A stretch of 64,000 nucleotides of DNA from Chitinophaga eiseniae (GCF_012641265.1 NZ_JABAHZ010000004.1:496001-560000); one strand, 5' to 3'. Counted from the stretch's first letter, positions 36,258 to 44,912 are shown. A program made the numbers and translations. Notes: a model not told the origin generated them from the sequence alone.

Positions 36258-38702
36258 TTATAATCTGGCACTGCGGATAATATCTGCAAATATGCCGGAG
36301 GCGGTAACATCGGCGCCTGCACCTGCGCCTTTTACGATCAGCGGCTGGTCTTTATAGCGACTGGTACTATACAGTACGATGTTATCCTTGCCTTCCAGTT
36401 TATAAAACGGGTGGTCCACGCCTACGCTTTGCAGGCCCACAGATGCTTTGCCATCTTCATAACGGGCTACAAATTTCAATCGCTTGCCCTCTGCAGCAGC
36501 GGCTTCCCGCAATCCCTGGAAGTGGCCGGCATGTACATCCAGTGTTTCGTAAAAGTCTGCCACCGATGGCGCATCCAGGCAGGCACCGGGGAGGAAAGAG
36601 TAGTTGGTGATTTCATCCATCTCAATGGCGGCGCCACTTTCCCGCGCCAGGATCAATATCTTTCTCATCACATCTTTCCCACTCAAGTCTATCCGCGGAT
36701 CTGGTTCGGTATATCCTTCATCCTGTGCGGCTTTTACTACCTGCCGGAAACTGGTGCCATTCACAAAATGATTAAATACAAAGTTCAGGCTGCCGGATAA
36801 TACGGCTTCTATGCTATGTACCTTATCACCGCTCCGGATCAGGTCATTCAGTGTGTTGATCACTGGTAAACCGGCGCCCACATTAGTTTCAAACAGGAAG
36901 GAGGCATTGTATTTCCGGGCCAGGTCTTTCAGTTTCTTGTAGTAGGCATAATCGGAAGAACAGGCAATTTTATTGCAGGTGACTACGGAAATACCATGTT
37001 GCAGGAACTCGTGGTATACGGCAGCAATGTCAGCACTGGCGGTATTATCTACAAATACGCTGTTGCGAAGGTTCAGCGCTTTGATTTGTTGTACAAAATC
37101 ATCAGTGCTCAGATGCGCTCCGCTGGCCAGTTGGGTACGCCAGTCATCGAGTACAATGCCGGTTTCAGCTACCAGGGTATGTTTGCTGTTGGCCAGCCCG
37201 ATCACCCTTACCTGCAAGCCCAGCTCGTTGCGCAGGTAATGTTCCTGCTGCTGCAGTTGTTCCAGTAGTTTACTACCCACATTGCCTACGCCGGCTATGA
37301 AGAGGTTGATCTGTTTGAGCGGTGTTTCAAAGAATGTTTCGTGCATCACGTTCAGTGCTTTCCTGATATCTGACTTGTTGATGACTGCGGAAATATTTTT
37401 TTCGGTAGATCCCTGTGCGATGGCCCTTACGTTGATACCATTTCTGCCAAGAGTACCGAAAAGCTTGCCGCTGGTGCCATGATGATTTTTCATGTTATCG
37501 CCTACTACGGCCACAATGCAGAGATCTTTTTCTACCTGCAACGGTTCTATACGTTTCTCCAGTATTTCCTGGCCAAACTCACTGTCTACCGCAGTTTTGG
37601 CTTTCAGCATATCTGCTTCATGAATACCTACGGTGATGGAATGCTCAGAGGAACTCTGGGTAATCAGGATTACGTTGATGCGTTCCCGTAGCAGGGATTC
37701 GAACAGGCGTTTGGAGAATCCTGGAATACCCACCATGCCGCTACCCTCGAGGGTGAGCAGGGCAATATGCTGAATACCGGAGATACCGGTAACGGGTAAA
37801 CTCCGTTCTTCGTTGTCCTGTATCAGGGTGCCATGATCTTCTGGTGCAAAAGTATTTTTGATCCAGATGGGAATACGTTTACTCATCACCGGCTGAATGG
37901 TGGGAGGGTAGATGACTTTGGCGCCGAAGTGCGACAATTCCATGGCTTCTACATAAGAGATATGTGAAATAGGAATGGCCTGTGATACCATGCGGGGATC
38001 GGCGGTCATCATGCCGCTTACATCTGTCCATATGTCAAGTGCCGACGCATTTACAGCGGCAGCTATAATAGAGGCGGTGTAATCGGAGCCGCCCCGGCCC
38101 AACGTGGTGGTTTCTCCATCTGCTGTAGCGGCTACAAAACCGGGAAGTACTACGTAATCACTGGTGTTCTGTGCAAAGAACTGTGCAATATTGTGGTTGG
38201 TGGTAACAAAGTTAACGGTAGCATGACCGAATTGCTGATCGGTAACAATCAGTTCGCGGCTGTCTTTACAGCTGGCGGAAAATCCCTGTTGTTTCAGTTT
38301 TTCTGCTACGATCACGCAGGACATCAATTCGCCGTAGCTCATGATTTTGTCGAGCGTGCGGGGACTTAGTTCCGCTACCTGGAAGATGCCATCACAGAGG
38401 TTTTCCAGGGCATTGAGTTTTTTCTTCAGCTGGCTGATCTGGCTGCTTTGTGCCGTGATAGGGAACAGCTCACGGATAGTATCCAGGTGCCTGGCTTCAA
38501 TTTCCTGCAACACTTCTTTGTAGGCTTCCTGGCCTTTTTCAGCCAGTTGACCACAGCGTATAAGTTTGTCCGTAATTCCTCCCAGTGCGGATACTACAAT
38601 GGCATACTGTCCTGCAGGTTTATATTGTTTGAGGATGTGACAAACCTGTTCTATTGCTTTGGCGCTTCCTACTGAAGTGCCGCCGAATTTTAATACTTGC
38701 AT
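36258..38702 (-). CDS. thrA: Bifunctional aspartokinase / homoserine dehydrogenase
   Basis: An 814-residue fusion catalysing the first and third steps from aspartate to threonine. The kinase occupies about 1-300 (MQVLKFGGTSVGSAKAI, TTLGRGGSDYTASIIAAAV). Two ACT-type regulatory domains follow (about 310-455; GSGMVGIPGFSKRLFE, NHHGTSGKLFGTLGRNGINV) and probably give feedback by threonine. Homoserine dehydrogenase covers about 465-814, with NAD-binding IAGVGNVGSKLL and the catalytic region FETNVGAGLPVINTLNDL, EPDPRIDLSGKDVMRK. It is the first enzyme gene of the operon and is preceded by the threonine-rich leader peptides described at 38742-38827. Confidence 0.98.
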   Translation of the reverse strand: MQVLKFGGTSVGSAKAIEQVCHILKQYKPAGQYAIVVSALGGITDKLIRCGQLAEKGQEAYKEVLQEIEARHLDTIRELFPITAQSSQISQLKKKLNALENLCDGIFQVAELSPRTLDKIMSYGELMSCVIVAEKLKQQGFSASCKDSRELIVTDQQFGHATVNFVTTNHNIAQFFAQNTSDYVVLPGFVAATADGETTTLGRGGSDYTASIIAAAVNASALDIWTDVSGMMTADPRMVSQAIPISHISYVEAMELSHFGAKVIYPPTIQPVMSKRIPIWIKNTFAPEDHGTLIQDNEERSLPVTGISGIQHIALLTLEGSGMVGIPGFSKRLFESLLRERINVILITQSSSEHSITVGIHEADMLKAKTAVDSEFGQEILEKRIEPLQVEKDLCIVAVVGDNMKNHHGTSGKLFGTLGRNGINVRAIAQGSTEKNISAVINKSDIRKALNVMHETFFETPLKQINLFIAGVGNVGSKLLEQLQQQEHYLRNELGLQVRVIGLANSKHTLVAETGIVLDDWRTQLASGAHLSTDDFVQQIKALNLRNSVFVDNTASADIAAVYHEFLQHGISVVTCNKIACSSDYAYYKKLKDLARKYNASFLFETNVGAGLPVINTLNDLIRSGDKVHSIEAVLSGSLNFVFNHFVNGTSFRQVVKAAQDEGYTEPDPRIDLSGKDVMRKILILARESGAAIEMDEITNYSFLPGACLDAPSVADFYETLDVHAGHFQGLREAAAAEGKRLKFVARYEDGKASVGLQSVGVDHPFYKLEGKDNIVLYSTSRYKDQPLIVKGAGAGADVTASGIFADIIRSARL

Positions 38703-38741
38703 ATGGAAAATTTATACGTAGATAACTCCGGGTCCTCCCGG

Positions 38742-38765
38742 TTAGGTACCACTTGTTGTGGTCAT
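38742..38765 (-). CDS. Second threonine-rich leader peptide, MTTTSGT
   Basis: ATG at 38763-38765 opens a seven-codon frame (MTTTSGT) ending in TAA at 38742-38744. Four of seven residues are threonine, encoded ACC-ACA-ACA and ACC. It begins 17 nt after the stop of the first leader and ends 39 nt before the thrA start. Its reading frame also contains a 5-bp hairpin. It could be a second stalling site or part of the regulatory fold rather than a translated peptide. Confidence 0.4.
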   Translation of the reverse strand: MTTTSGT

Positions 38766-38782
38766 TGGATCATATGTGAAAA

Positions 38783-38827
38783 CTAACCCCGCACTGGGGT
38801 TGTAATAATGGTAGACGTGGTCGCCAT
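38783..38827 (-). CDS. thrL: thr operon leader peptide, MATTSTIITTPVRG
   Basis: ATG at 38825-38827 opens a 14-codon frame (MATTSTIITTPVRG) ending in TAG at 38783-38785. Codons 3-10 are Thr-Thr-Ser-Thr-Ile-Ile-Thr-Thr, so five Thr and two Ile codons are packed together directly upstream of thrA, as in the enterobacterial thrL leader. A ribosome starved for Thr or Ile would stall there and change folding of the following hairpins. The composition and location strongly support a leader function; the sequence is not homologous enough to prove descent from thrL. Confidence 0.7.
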   Translation of the reverse strand: MATTSTIITTPVRG

Positions 38828-38845
38828 AGTGCCCGTAACCACTTG

Positions 38846-39299
38846 CCGGGAAGCAGCGGTTGTTATAAAGGATTGATATGTATAAAACGGTATCACTATT
38901 GAAATATGACGATTGTGTAACAAAAGTCAGCAATTACACCGGTAAATAAAAGTGCAGTGAATATTTTTAGAAATGTTTCAAAAAAAGGCTGTTTAGTTTG
39001 TATTTGTGTGTTATTAAGTTTGTTTTAATGATATATTTTCAATGAAAGAAAGATTGTTTGATGATTTTACTATTTCATTATTTTCAATAAATATTGAATC
39101 TATGACAATATTATGACTGTATTAGCTGTTTTTAACTAAGTTTTACTGTTCCGCTGACCGGATTGTCATATACCCCGACTTGCGGCTCATCTCCCTAACA
39201 TCTTTTGGAGATTATTAAATTATATCCTTATCTTAGTGACCTAAACAATCGCCACTTGTCCATTTCGCTGAAATATACAAGCAACAGTCAGTCAAATTA
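38846..39299. promoter_or_regulatory. AT-rich intergenic region upstream of the thr operon
   Basis: About 450 bp, very AT-rich, with no supportable gene. It should contain the minus-strand thr promoter, but I could not place its boxes reliably. A perfect palindrome (TTCAATAAATATTGAA, 39083-39098) is present; its role is unknown. Confidence 0.35.
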
Positions 39300-39482
39300 C
39301 TACTTCCTCATGGCAACACTTGCTATGGATTCGGCTTTGGCATAACCTTTCCCAACGGCCTCTAACGGCCATTCTTCGTGTTTATATACCGTAACTTTGT
39401 AATAGTATTCCGTTGCTATTCCTGTGCGTGTACAACTGTTTACCAGTTCACATTTACAGGTATCCTGCAACCCGCTACGCAA
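39300..39482 (-). CDS. Possible small protein (60 aa), hypothetical
   Basis: A 60-codon frame from a TTG at 39480-39482; no ATG is available before the upstream in-frame stop codon. The sequence looks protein-like (CKCELVNSC near the start, then TEYYYKVTVYKHEEWPLEAVGKGYAKAESIASVAMRK) with charged and aromatic alternation that resembles a beta-hairpin plus helix. I recognise no family. It lies alone between the thr operon and hmgA, divergent from hmgA. The non-ATG start and short length keep confidence low. Confidence 0.35.
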   Translation of the reverse strand: MRSGLQDTCKCELVNSCTRTGIATEYYYKVTVYKHEEWPLEAVGKGYAKAESIASVAMRK

Positions 39483-39534
39483 AATGATTTTTATACACCG
39501 GCAACCGGGGAATCATACACCCATTCAATTATTA

Positions 39535-39572
39535 ATTGTACACCAGAACAATCATTGTACACCAGAACAATC
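39535..39572 (+). promoter_or_regulatory. Tandem 19-bp operator-like repeat upstream of hmgA
   Basis: ATTGTACACCAGAACAATC is present twice, back to back and identical, at 39535-39553 and 39554-39572, ending 17 bp before the hmgA start codon. Each unit contains the dyad ATTGT-N8-ACAAT, so the region looks like two adjacent binding sites for a dimeric repressor controlling hmgA-hpd. Confidence 0.5.
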
Positions 39573-39589
39573 TTTTCAATTTACCTGTT

Positions 39590-40747
39590 ATGCCACACTA
39601 TCATAAACTTGGACAAATACCGCATAAACGCCATACCCAGTTCCGCAAACCGGATGGCAAGCTGTATTCGGAACAGTTATTTTCCACAGAAGGCTTTTCT
39701 TCTCACTCCAGCTTATTATACCACTGCCACCCCCCTACAGAGATTGTTAAGGTAGACGAGCCCTACTCCGTAGCGCCCAAAGTGGCAGAAGAAAAAATGC
39801 TGAAACACCGCAGTTTCATGGGCTTCAAAGTAAAGCCGGAAGATGATTTCCTGCAGAGCCGCAAGGCAGTATTGGTCAATAGCGACCTTCATATTGTACT
39901 GGCAGCACCCCGCAAAAGCATGGAGGGATACTTCTATAAAAATGCAGATGCCGATGAAATGATCTTCGTGCATGAAGGAAGCGGTACACTGAAAACGCAG
40001 TACGGGCAACTGACTTTCGGCTATGGCGACTACCTGGTAATTCCCCGCGGTACCATCTACCAGATCATATTTAATACAGCAGACAACCGCCTGTTCATTG
40101 TAGAGTCGTTTAGTCCTATCCGTTATCCAAAAAGATATCTCAGCAAATACGGCCAACTGCTGGAACATTCGCCCTATTGCGAAAGGGATATCCGGCAACC
40201 GGAAAACCTGGAAACGATCGATGAGGAAGGCGATTTCCTGATCGTTGCCAAAAAAAAGGGCGTTATTTACCCGCTTCATTATAAACATCATCCGTTCGAT
40301 GTGGTAGGATGGGATGGCTGCGAATACCCGTTTGCCTTTTCCATCCATGATTTTGAGCCGATCACCGGCAGGGTGCACCAACCACCGCCGGTGCACCAGA
40401 CATTTGAGGGCAACAACTTCGTGGTATGCTCCTTCTGTCCGCGCCTGTTCGACTATCATCCCCAGGCAATCCCGGCTCCGTATAACCATAGTAATATCGA
40501 CAGCGATGAGGTATTATACTATGTAGATGGCGACTTTATGAGTCGCAAGCATGTGGAACGCGGCATGATTACGCTGCACCCGGCGGGCATCCCGCATGGA
40601 CCGCACCCGGGCGCCGTGGAAAAGAGCATCGGCGCTAAAGAAACAAAAGAACTGGCAGTGATGGTGGATACTTTCCACCCGTTACAGATAACAGCAGCAG
40701 CATTAGACATTGAAGATGGCAGTTATGTCATGAGCTGGGCAGAGTAA
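39590..40747 (+). CDS. hmgA: Homogentisate 1,2-dioxygenase
   Basis: 385 residues from the ATG at 39590, giving the usual N-terminus MPHYHKLGQIPHKRHTQFRK; the frame is open further upstream but that part runs through the tandem repeat. The Fe(II) enzyme opens the ring of homogentisate to maleylacetoacetate in tyrosine and phenylalanine breakdown. Cupin-type motifs are ADEMIFVHEGSGTLKTQYG and GDYLVIPRGTIYQI, and the metal-site region is near GMITLHPAGIPHGPHPGAVEKS. hpd follows 44 bp downstream, so the order is reversed relative to the pathway but the two are one unit. Confidence 0.96.
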   Translation: MPHYHKLGQIPHKRHTQFRKPDGKLYSEQLFSTEGFSSHSSLLYHCHPPTEIVKVDEPYSVAPKVAEEKMLKHRSFMGFKVKPEDDFLQSRKAVLVNSDLHIVLAAPRKSMEGYFYKNADADEMIFVHEGSGTLKTQYGQLTFGYGDYLVIPRGTIYQIIFNTADNRLFIVESFSPIRYPKRYLSKYGQLLEHSPYCERDIRQPENLETIDEEGDFLIVAKKKGVIYPLHYKHHPFDVVGWDGCEYPFAFSIHDFEPITGRVHQPPPVHQTFEGNNFVVCSFCPRLFDYHPQAIPAPYNHSNIDSDEVLYYVDGDFMSRKHVERGMITLHPAGIPHGPHPGAVEKSIGAKETKELAVMVDTFHPLQITAAALDIEDGSYVMSWAE

Positions 40748-40791
40748 TAACAAAATCAACCTCCTTAATAGAACCAAAACAATTGAATGTT

Positions 40792-41922
40792 ATGGAAACA
40801 GCATTAATGAATGCCGACAACCTAACCGGTCAGCAGGATTTTTTACCACTCAACGGTACCGACTATGTTGAGTTTTATGTAGGCAATGCCAAGCAGGCCG
40901 CCCATTACTATAAAACAGCTTTTGGCTTTCAATCCGTAGCTTATGCAGGTCCGGAAACCGGGGTAAGGGACCGGGTTTCCTATGTATTGGTACAAAACAA
41001 ACTGCGCTTTGTACTGACAACTTCCCTGTTGCCCGATACCGATATTGCCCGCCACGTGGCCAAACATGGTGATGGTGTTAAAGTACTGGCCCTTTGGGTA
41101 GATGATGCCCGCGCCGCTTTTGAAGAAACCGTAAAACGAGGTGGTACGCCTTACCTGGAGCCGGTAGTAGAGAAGGACGAATTTGGCGAGGTGGTGCGCA
41201 GTGGTATCCGTACCTATGGCGACACGGTGCATGTTTTCGTGGAGCGGAAGAATTACAAGGGACTTTTCCTTCCTGGTTATAAAGAATGGAAAACCGCCTA
41301 TAATCCTGCAGATACCGGTTTATTATATGTAGACCATTGCGTGGGTAACGTAGGCTGGAATGAAATGAATACCTGGGTATCATTCTACGAACGTGTAATG
41401 GGATTCAGGAACCTGATTTCTTTCGACGATAGCGATATTTCTACCGAATACTCGGCCCTGATGAGTAAGGTGATGAGTAATGGCAACGGCCGTGTGAAAT
41501 TCCCGATCAACGAGCCGGCAGAGGGAAAGAAAAAATCCCAGATCGAAGAATACCTGGATTTCTACGGTGGGCCCGGTGTACAACACGTGGCCATTGCTAC
41601 CAATGACATCGTAAAAACGGTGACCGAACTGCAAGCCAGGGGAGTAGAATTCCTGACAGTGCCCTCTTCTTATTATGAAACATTGCTTGACAGGGTAGGC
41701 AAAATTGATGAAGACCTGGCTCCACTGCAAAAGCTGGGCATATTGGTAGACCGGGATGATGAAGGATACCTGTTGCAGATTTTCACCAAGCCCATACAGG
41801 ACCGGCCAACCGTATTTTTTGAGATTATTCAGCGTAAAGGAGCACAGTCCTTCGGTAAAGGTAATTTCAAAGCCCTCTTTGAGTCAATCGAAAGAGAACA
41901 GGCCCTGCGCGGTAACTTATAA
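40792..41922 (+). CDS. hpd: 4-hydroxyphenylpyruvate dioxygenase
   Basis: 376 residues from the ATG at 40792 (a TTG at 40783 is the alternative). The Fe(II) enzyme converts 4-hydroxyphenylpyruvate to homogentisate. Two vicinal-oxygen-chelate halves are visible; the C-terminal half has metal ligands His in YVDHCVGNV, His in GVQHVAIATNDI and Glu in VFFEIIQRKG. The product is the substrate of HmgA, encoded immediately upstream. A terminator follows 70 bp after the stop codon. Confidence 0.97.
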   Translation: METALMNADNLTGQQDFLPLNGTDYVEFYVGNAKQAAHYYKTAFGFQSVAYAGPETGVRDRVSYVLVQNKLRFVLTTSLLPDTDIARHVAKHGDGVKVLALWVDDARAAFEETVKRGGTPYLEPVVEKDEFGEVVRSGIRTYGDTVHVFVERKNYKGLFLPGYKEWKTAYNPADTGLLYVDHCVGNVGWNEMNTWVSFYERVMGFRNLISFDDSDISTEYSALMSKVMSNGNGRVKFPINEPAEGKKKSQIEEYLDFYGGPGVQHVAIATNDIVKTVTELQARGVEFLTVPSSYYETLLDRVGKIDEDLAPLQKLGILVDRDDEGYLLQIFTKPIQDRPTVFFEIIQRKGAQSFGKGNFKALFESIEREQALRGNL

Positions 41923-41992
41923 TTAACACGACCTTTTTATCACTTGTAGGGTTACTATAACCCACAGTGATGGCTACAACTATTAAATGCAG

Positions 41993-42024
41993 AGCCCGCC
42001 TGGATTGCCCGGCGGGCTTTTTTA
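41993..42024 (+). terminator. Rho-independent terminator of hmgA-hpd
   Basis: GCCCGCC (41994-42000) pairs with GGCGGGC (42011-42017) and is followed by a run of seven T residues. Confidence 0.88.
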
Positions 42025-42208
42025 TTTTCGTTTATTCAAATATTTATTAATTTTAATGTGTAATTTTGAATAATAAGAGAATGCGGGTATAACAAAGATT
42101 GTCTTAGAAGATCCTTGTTGTTAACAACTTAATAACTAGCACTTCCTTTAATTCCGGTTATTTTTACGCCTTCTTTTATATACTTTAACTTTTCTTAATG
42201 TAAAACCT

Positions 42209-43030
42209 ATGCTCAACAAATTATCCATCCAATGGGCTGGCGCAGCTATGCTCATCGCTTCTGCAGTAACCTTTTCCGCTTTTTGCGCTGATAACAATGG
42301 CCAGTCAGACACTTACCTGCATAAAATATCTTCTCCGGCCGGACAAACCGTACTGGAATACAATGCCGACAAAACCATCCGGAAAATTGTGCAACAGCAC
42401 AAAACAGAAAACGCCGACTACAATAATGTACAGCTGCCGGTATATGAAAATGGCCGCCTCGTGAAAAGCCTGATGGCCGATGACGAAAACGCCACTACCG
42501 GTGAACTGTATACCTCTTACGACTATGCGCCTGATGGCAATAACATGGCGAAAATCAGCTACTACCGTAATAATGCAGTATATGCCTACGATTCGCTGGT
42601 ATATAATGCTGCCGGTAAGCTGACCTTCCGTTACCAGGTAAGTAAAAACGTACAGAAAGGTGCCTGGGAAAATACCGGTTACCAGCAATTTACCTGGAAT
42701 GAAGATGGCGACATCTCCCGGATGGATACCTACGGCAAACAACCGGGCTACAGCAGGTTTGTGCATACAGCCATGGTCACCTATACCTACGATAACCGCC
42801 CTAATCCGCAACAGCAACGCCCGGAGCTGGCCGGCCTGATGGACCTGAATGTGGCACATTTATCGGCGCATAATATCGTAACAGAAAACTATAACAGCGC
42901 CAATTCTTCCCGGATCATCACCAGTACTTATTCTTATGCCTATAATACTGGTAAGTTCCCCGTACGTGGCACCTATACCTCTGGCGTGGATGCAGCAGTG
43001 GTAAAACTGGAATGGATAAAGCTACAGTAA
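42209..43030 (+). CDS. Secreted hypothetical protein with YD-like beta-repeats
   Basis: 273 residues with a signal peptide (AAMLIASAVTFSAFCA). The mature part consists of short beta-strand repeats of the form 'Y-x-x-x-G-[KRN]-[LI]' (LEYNADKTIRKIV, PVYENGRLVKSL, YDYAPDGNNMAKISYY, LVYNAAGKLTFRYQ, FTWNEDGDISRMDTYG), resembling YD/DUF4595-type beta-sheet proteins of Bacteroidota. No catalytic residues are evident. It has its own promoter region of about 190 bp after the hpd terminator. The function is unknown. Confidence 0.85.
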   Translation: MLNKLSIQWAGAAMLIASAVTFSAFCADNNGQSDTYLHKISSPAGQTVLEYNADKTIRKIVQQHKTENADYNNVQLPVYENGRLVKSLMADDENATTGELYTSYDYAPDGNNMAKISYYRNNAVYAYDSLVYNAAGKLTFRYQVSKNVQKGAWENTGYQQFTWNEDGDISRMDTYGKQPGYSRFVHTAMVTYTYDNRPNPQQQRPELAGLMDLNVAHLSAHNIVTENYNSANSSRIITSTYSYAYNTGKFPVRGTYTSGVDAAVVKLEWIKLQ

Positions 43031-43079
43031 GGCAATAATCTGTAACTTTACAATATTAAAACCAGAAGTTCCGTTTTTT

Positions 43080-43268
43080 ATGAGGATGCAAACATTATTC
43101 GGCGTACTATTTCTGTTGGGAGGAATTTTTCAGGCGTTCACGGCTATATTAATCTACCAGGGGCATAAACACTATATACTTAAGATTGCCAGCAAAAAGG
43201 TGAGTATGGTAGTATATTTTATTCTTTCGCTGTTATTGTTTTATCTTGCTTACGTGAATCTGGTTTAA
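43080..43268 (+). CDS. Small two-span membrane protein, hypothetical
   Basis: 62 residues with two hydrophobic spans (LFGVLFLLGGIFQAFTAILIY and SMVVYFILSLLLFYLAYVNLV) joined by a short basic loop (GHKHYILKIASKKV). It lies 49 bp after the preceding gene and 25 bp before the L,D-transpeptidase gene on the same strand, so it is probably co-transcribed with the latter. I recognise no family. The balanced topology supports a real gene. Confidence 0.7.
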   Translation: MRMQTLFGVLFLLGGIFQAFTAILIYQGHKHYILKIASKKVSMVVYFILSLLLFYLAYVNLV

Positions 43269-43293
43269 TATTAAAATTTTGTTGAATTAGTAT

Positions 43294-44043
43294 ATGAAAC
43301 GACTTGTTGTAATCGTTCTGATATTGCTTGGTGCCGGTAAAATTTTTGCGCAGCAGTCTTTCCTCGAAAATCAGAAAATGTTTCCCAAAGTAGGGGAGGC
43401 CTACCGGGAGAAAGAGGAGTTGCTCAAAAAGGAATTTGAAAAGAAAGGGCTTGCCTATCCTGCGAAATATATTTTCATACGCTCTTTTAAACTGGACAGC
43501 GAAATGGAGATCTGGGTGAAGAATAGCGCCTCAGATAGCTTCCGCCTGTTCAAATCCTACCGGGTTTGTACCTTGTCCGGGAAAATGGGCCCCAAGCGTA
43601 AAGAAGGCGACCGCCAGGTACCGGAAGGTTTCTACTATATCAATGACTTCAATCCAAACAGTAACTATCACCTTTCCCTGGGTATTAATTATCCCAACTA
43701 TTCCGACCGCATCCTGAGCGATCAGAAAAATCCGGGAGGTGAAATCTATATCCACGGCAACTGTATCACGGTAGGTTGTATTCCATTAACTGATGAGTTT
43801 ATCGATGAGGTATATGTGCTGGCCGTAAATGCTAAAAATGCGGGGCAGGATTTTATCCCGGTGCACGTTTTCCCGGTTAAATTCAACAACCAGGGTTCCA
43901 TGAACTACCTGGGTACCTTTACCCTCACCGATAGTTCTTCCAAACAGTTTTGGACGGAGCTCAGATCCGCTTACGACTACTTCGAAAAGCACCATAAGCT
44001 GCCGGTAGTACTGGTCGATGCCAAAGGCAAGTACGTACTGTAA
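43294..44043 (+). CDS. L,D-transpeptidase family protein (YafK-like)
   Basis: 249 residues with a signal peptide (MKRLVVIVLILLGAGKIFAQQ). The YkuD/L,D-transpeptidase domain has the catalytic motif IYIHGNCITVGCIPLTDEF (His and nucleophile Cys of HGN-x4-GC), preceded by GKMGPKRKEGDRQVPEGFYYI. The arrangement matches the YafK subgroup (E. coli DpaA), which can cleave murein-bound lipoprotein rather than form cross-links, so either transpeptidase or hydrolase activity is possible. It acts in the periplasm. A terminator-like inverted repeat follows. Confidence 0.93.
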   Translation: MKRLVVIVLILLGAGKIFAQQSFLENQKMFPKVGEAYREKEELLKKEFEKKGLAYPAKYIFIRSFKLDSEMEIWVKNSASDSFRLFKSYRVCTLSGKMGPKRKEGDRQVPEGFYYINDFNPNSNYHLSLGINYPNYSDRILSDQKNPGGEIYIHGNCITVGCIPLTDEFIDEVYVLAVNAKNAGQDFIPVHVFPVKFNNQGSMNYLGTFTLTDSSSKQFWTELRSAYDYFEKHHKLPVVLVDAKGKYVL

Positions 44044-44069
44044 GATCAAAATATAACATTCACGCAATA

Positions 44070-44128
44070 AAGGCGGATGAAGGACACAGCCATGAAGCTG
44101 TTCCCGTCATCCGCCTTCCTGTTTTTTG
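44070..44128 (+). terminator. Terminator-like inverted repeat after the L,D-transpeptidase gene
   Basis: AAGGCGGATGA (44070-44080) and TCATCCGCCTT (44107-44117) pair perfectly over 11 bp around a 26-nt loop, followed by CCTGTTTTTTG. Confidence 0.75.
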
Positions 44129-44236
44129 TCCCCTGCCTCTTGTTTCCTGCCATTCCATCCCCCTTTTCCCCATATTAATTTGGTTTTTAGAATTATTTTT
44201 TTCAACTTGTTCAACGGTCAAATCAATTTACTATTT

Positions 44237-44812
44237 ATGCATAGAAGAGACGCAATAAGGAATGTGGCGATTTTGTTGGGTACAGCCATTTCCGCTTCCA
44301 CGTTATCAGCTTTAGAAAGCTGCACAGGTTCCGCACCGAAGAACTATGATTTGCAAAAGCCTGAAACCAAGGCATTATTGGCAGAAATCGCGGAAACTAT
44401 TATACCCAGAACCGGTACGCCAGGTGCCAAAGACGCTAAAGTAGAAGACTTCATCATTGTGATGATGAACGATTGCTACAAGAAAGAAGACCAGAAAGTA
44501 TTCCTGGATGGCCTGAAGAAAATCGATGAAGCCAGTGAAAAACAATTTAAGAAAGGTTTCATGGACATCACGCCGGAACAACGTACCGAACTGCTGACTA
44601 AAATTGAGCAGGAGCGTGTAGATTACAATAAACGCAAAGACAAAAAAGAAGGAGATCCTACCCATTATTTTCAATACCTGAAGGAATTAACCCTCCTGGG
44701 CTACTTCAGCTCTGAGCCAGGCGCTACCAAGGCTTTACGCTATGTACCTGTTCCCGGTAAGTACGAAGGCTGTACGCCTTATACCAAAGGGGAAAAAGCC
44801 TGGGCTGTATAA
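44237..44812 (+). CDS. Gluconate 2-dehydrogenase subunit 3-like protein
   Basis: 191 residues from the ATG at 44237; the frame is open 37 codons upstream, but the twin-arginine signal (MHRRDAIRNVAILLGTAISA) begins here. The signal may end in a lipobox-like LESC (about residue 29). The mature helical domain (ETKALLAEIAETIIPRTGTPGAKDAKVEDFI) is the subunit-3 family, the small partner of membrane-associated GMC dehydrogenases. Two GMC genes follow, the first 100 bp downstream. Tat export would carry a folded flavoprotein partner to the periplasm. Confidence 0.92.
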   Translation: MHRRDAIRNVAILLGTAISASTLSALESCTGSAPKNYDLQKPETKALLAEIAETIIPRTGTPGAKDAKVEDFIIVMMNDCYKKEDQKVFLDGLKKIDEASEKQFKKGFMDITPEQRTELLTKIEQERVDYNKRKDKKEGDPTHYFQYLKELTLLGYFSSEPGATKALRYVPVPGKYEGCTPYTKGEKAWAV

Positions 44813-44912
44813 TATAATAATGGCTTCCGGCTGTTAGCGAATGCAGACGTGTTAACCCACTACGCACTAACAACCGAATGCTTTCTTTTTTATGCGTTAA
44901 ACCTGATAATAC

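Larger units (their letters stand above)
38703..38845 (-). promoter_or_regulatory. thr operon leader / attenuator-like region
   Basis: The minus-strand leader of thrA holds two Thr-rich mini-ORFs and several short hairpins: AACCCC/GGGGTT (38785-38801) at the end of the first peptide, ACCAC/GTGGT (38748-38762) inside the second, and CCGGG/CCCGG (38728-38741) before thrA. The heptamer AAGTGGT occurs both upstream of the first peptide and in the second hairpin, so alternative pairings are possible. There is no long U-run, so either transcriptional attenuation or control of thrA translation could apply. Confidence 0.65.

Noticed and set aside
38742..38933. 63-codon minus-strand frame upstream of thrA
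   Set aside because: Only its last seven codons (MTTTSGT) look meaningful, as a leader; the upstream part runs over the first leader peptide in another frame.
39378..39755. Plus-strand frame overlapping the hmgA start
   Set aside because: It runs out of frame into hmgA, lacks protein-like composition and crosses the tandem repeat.
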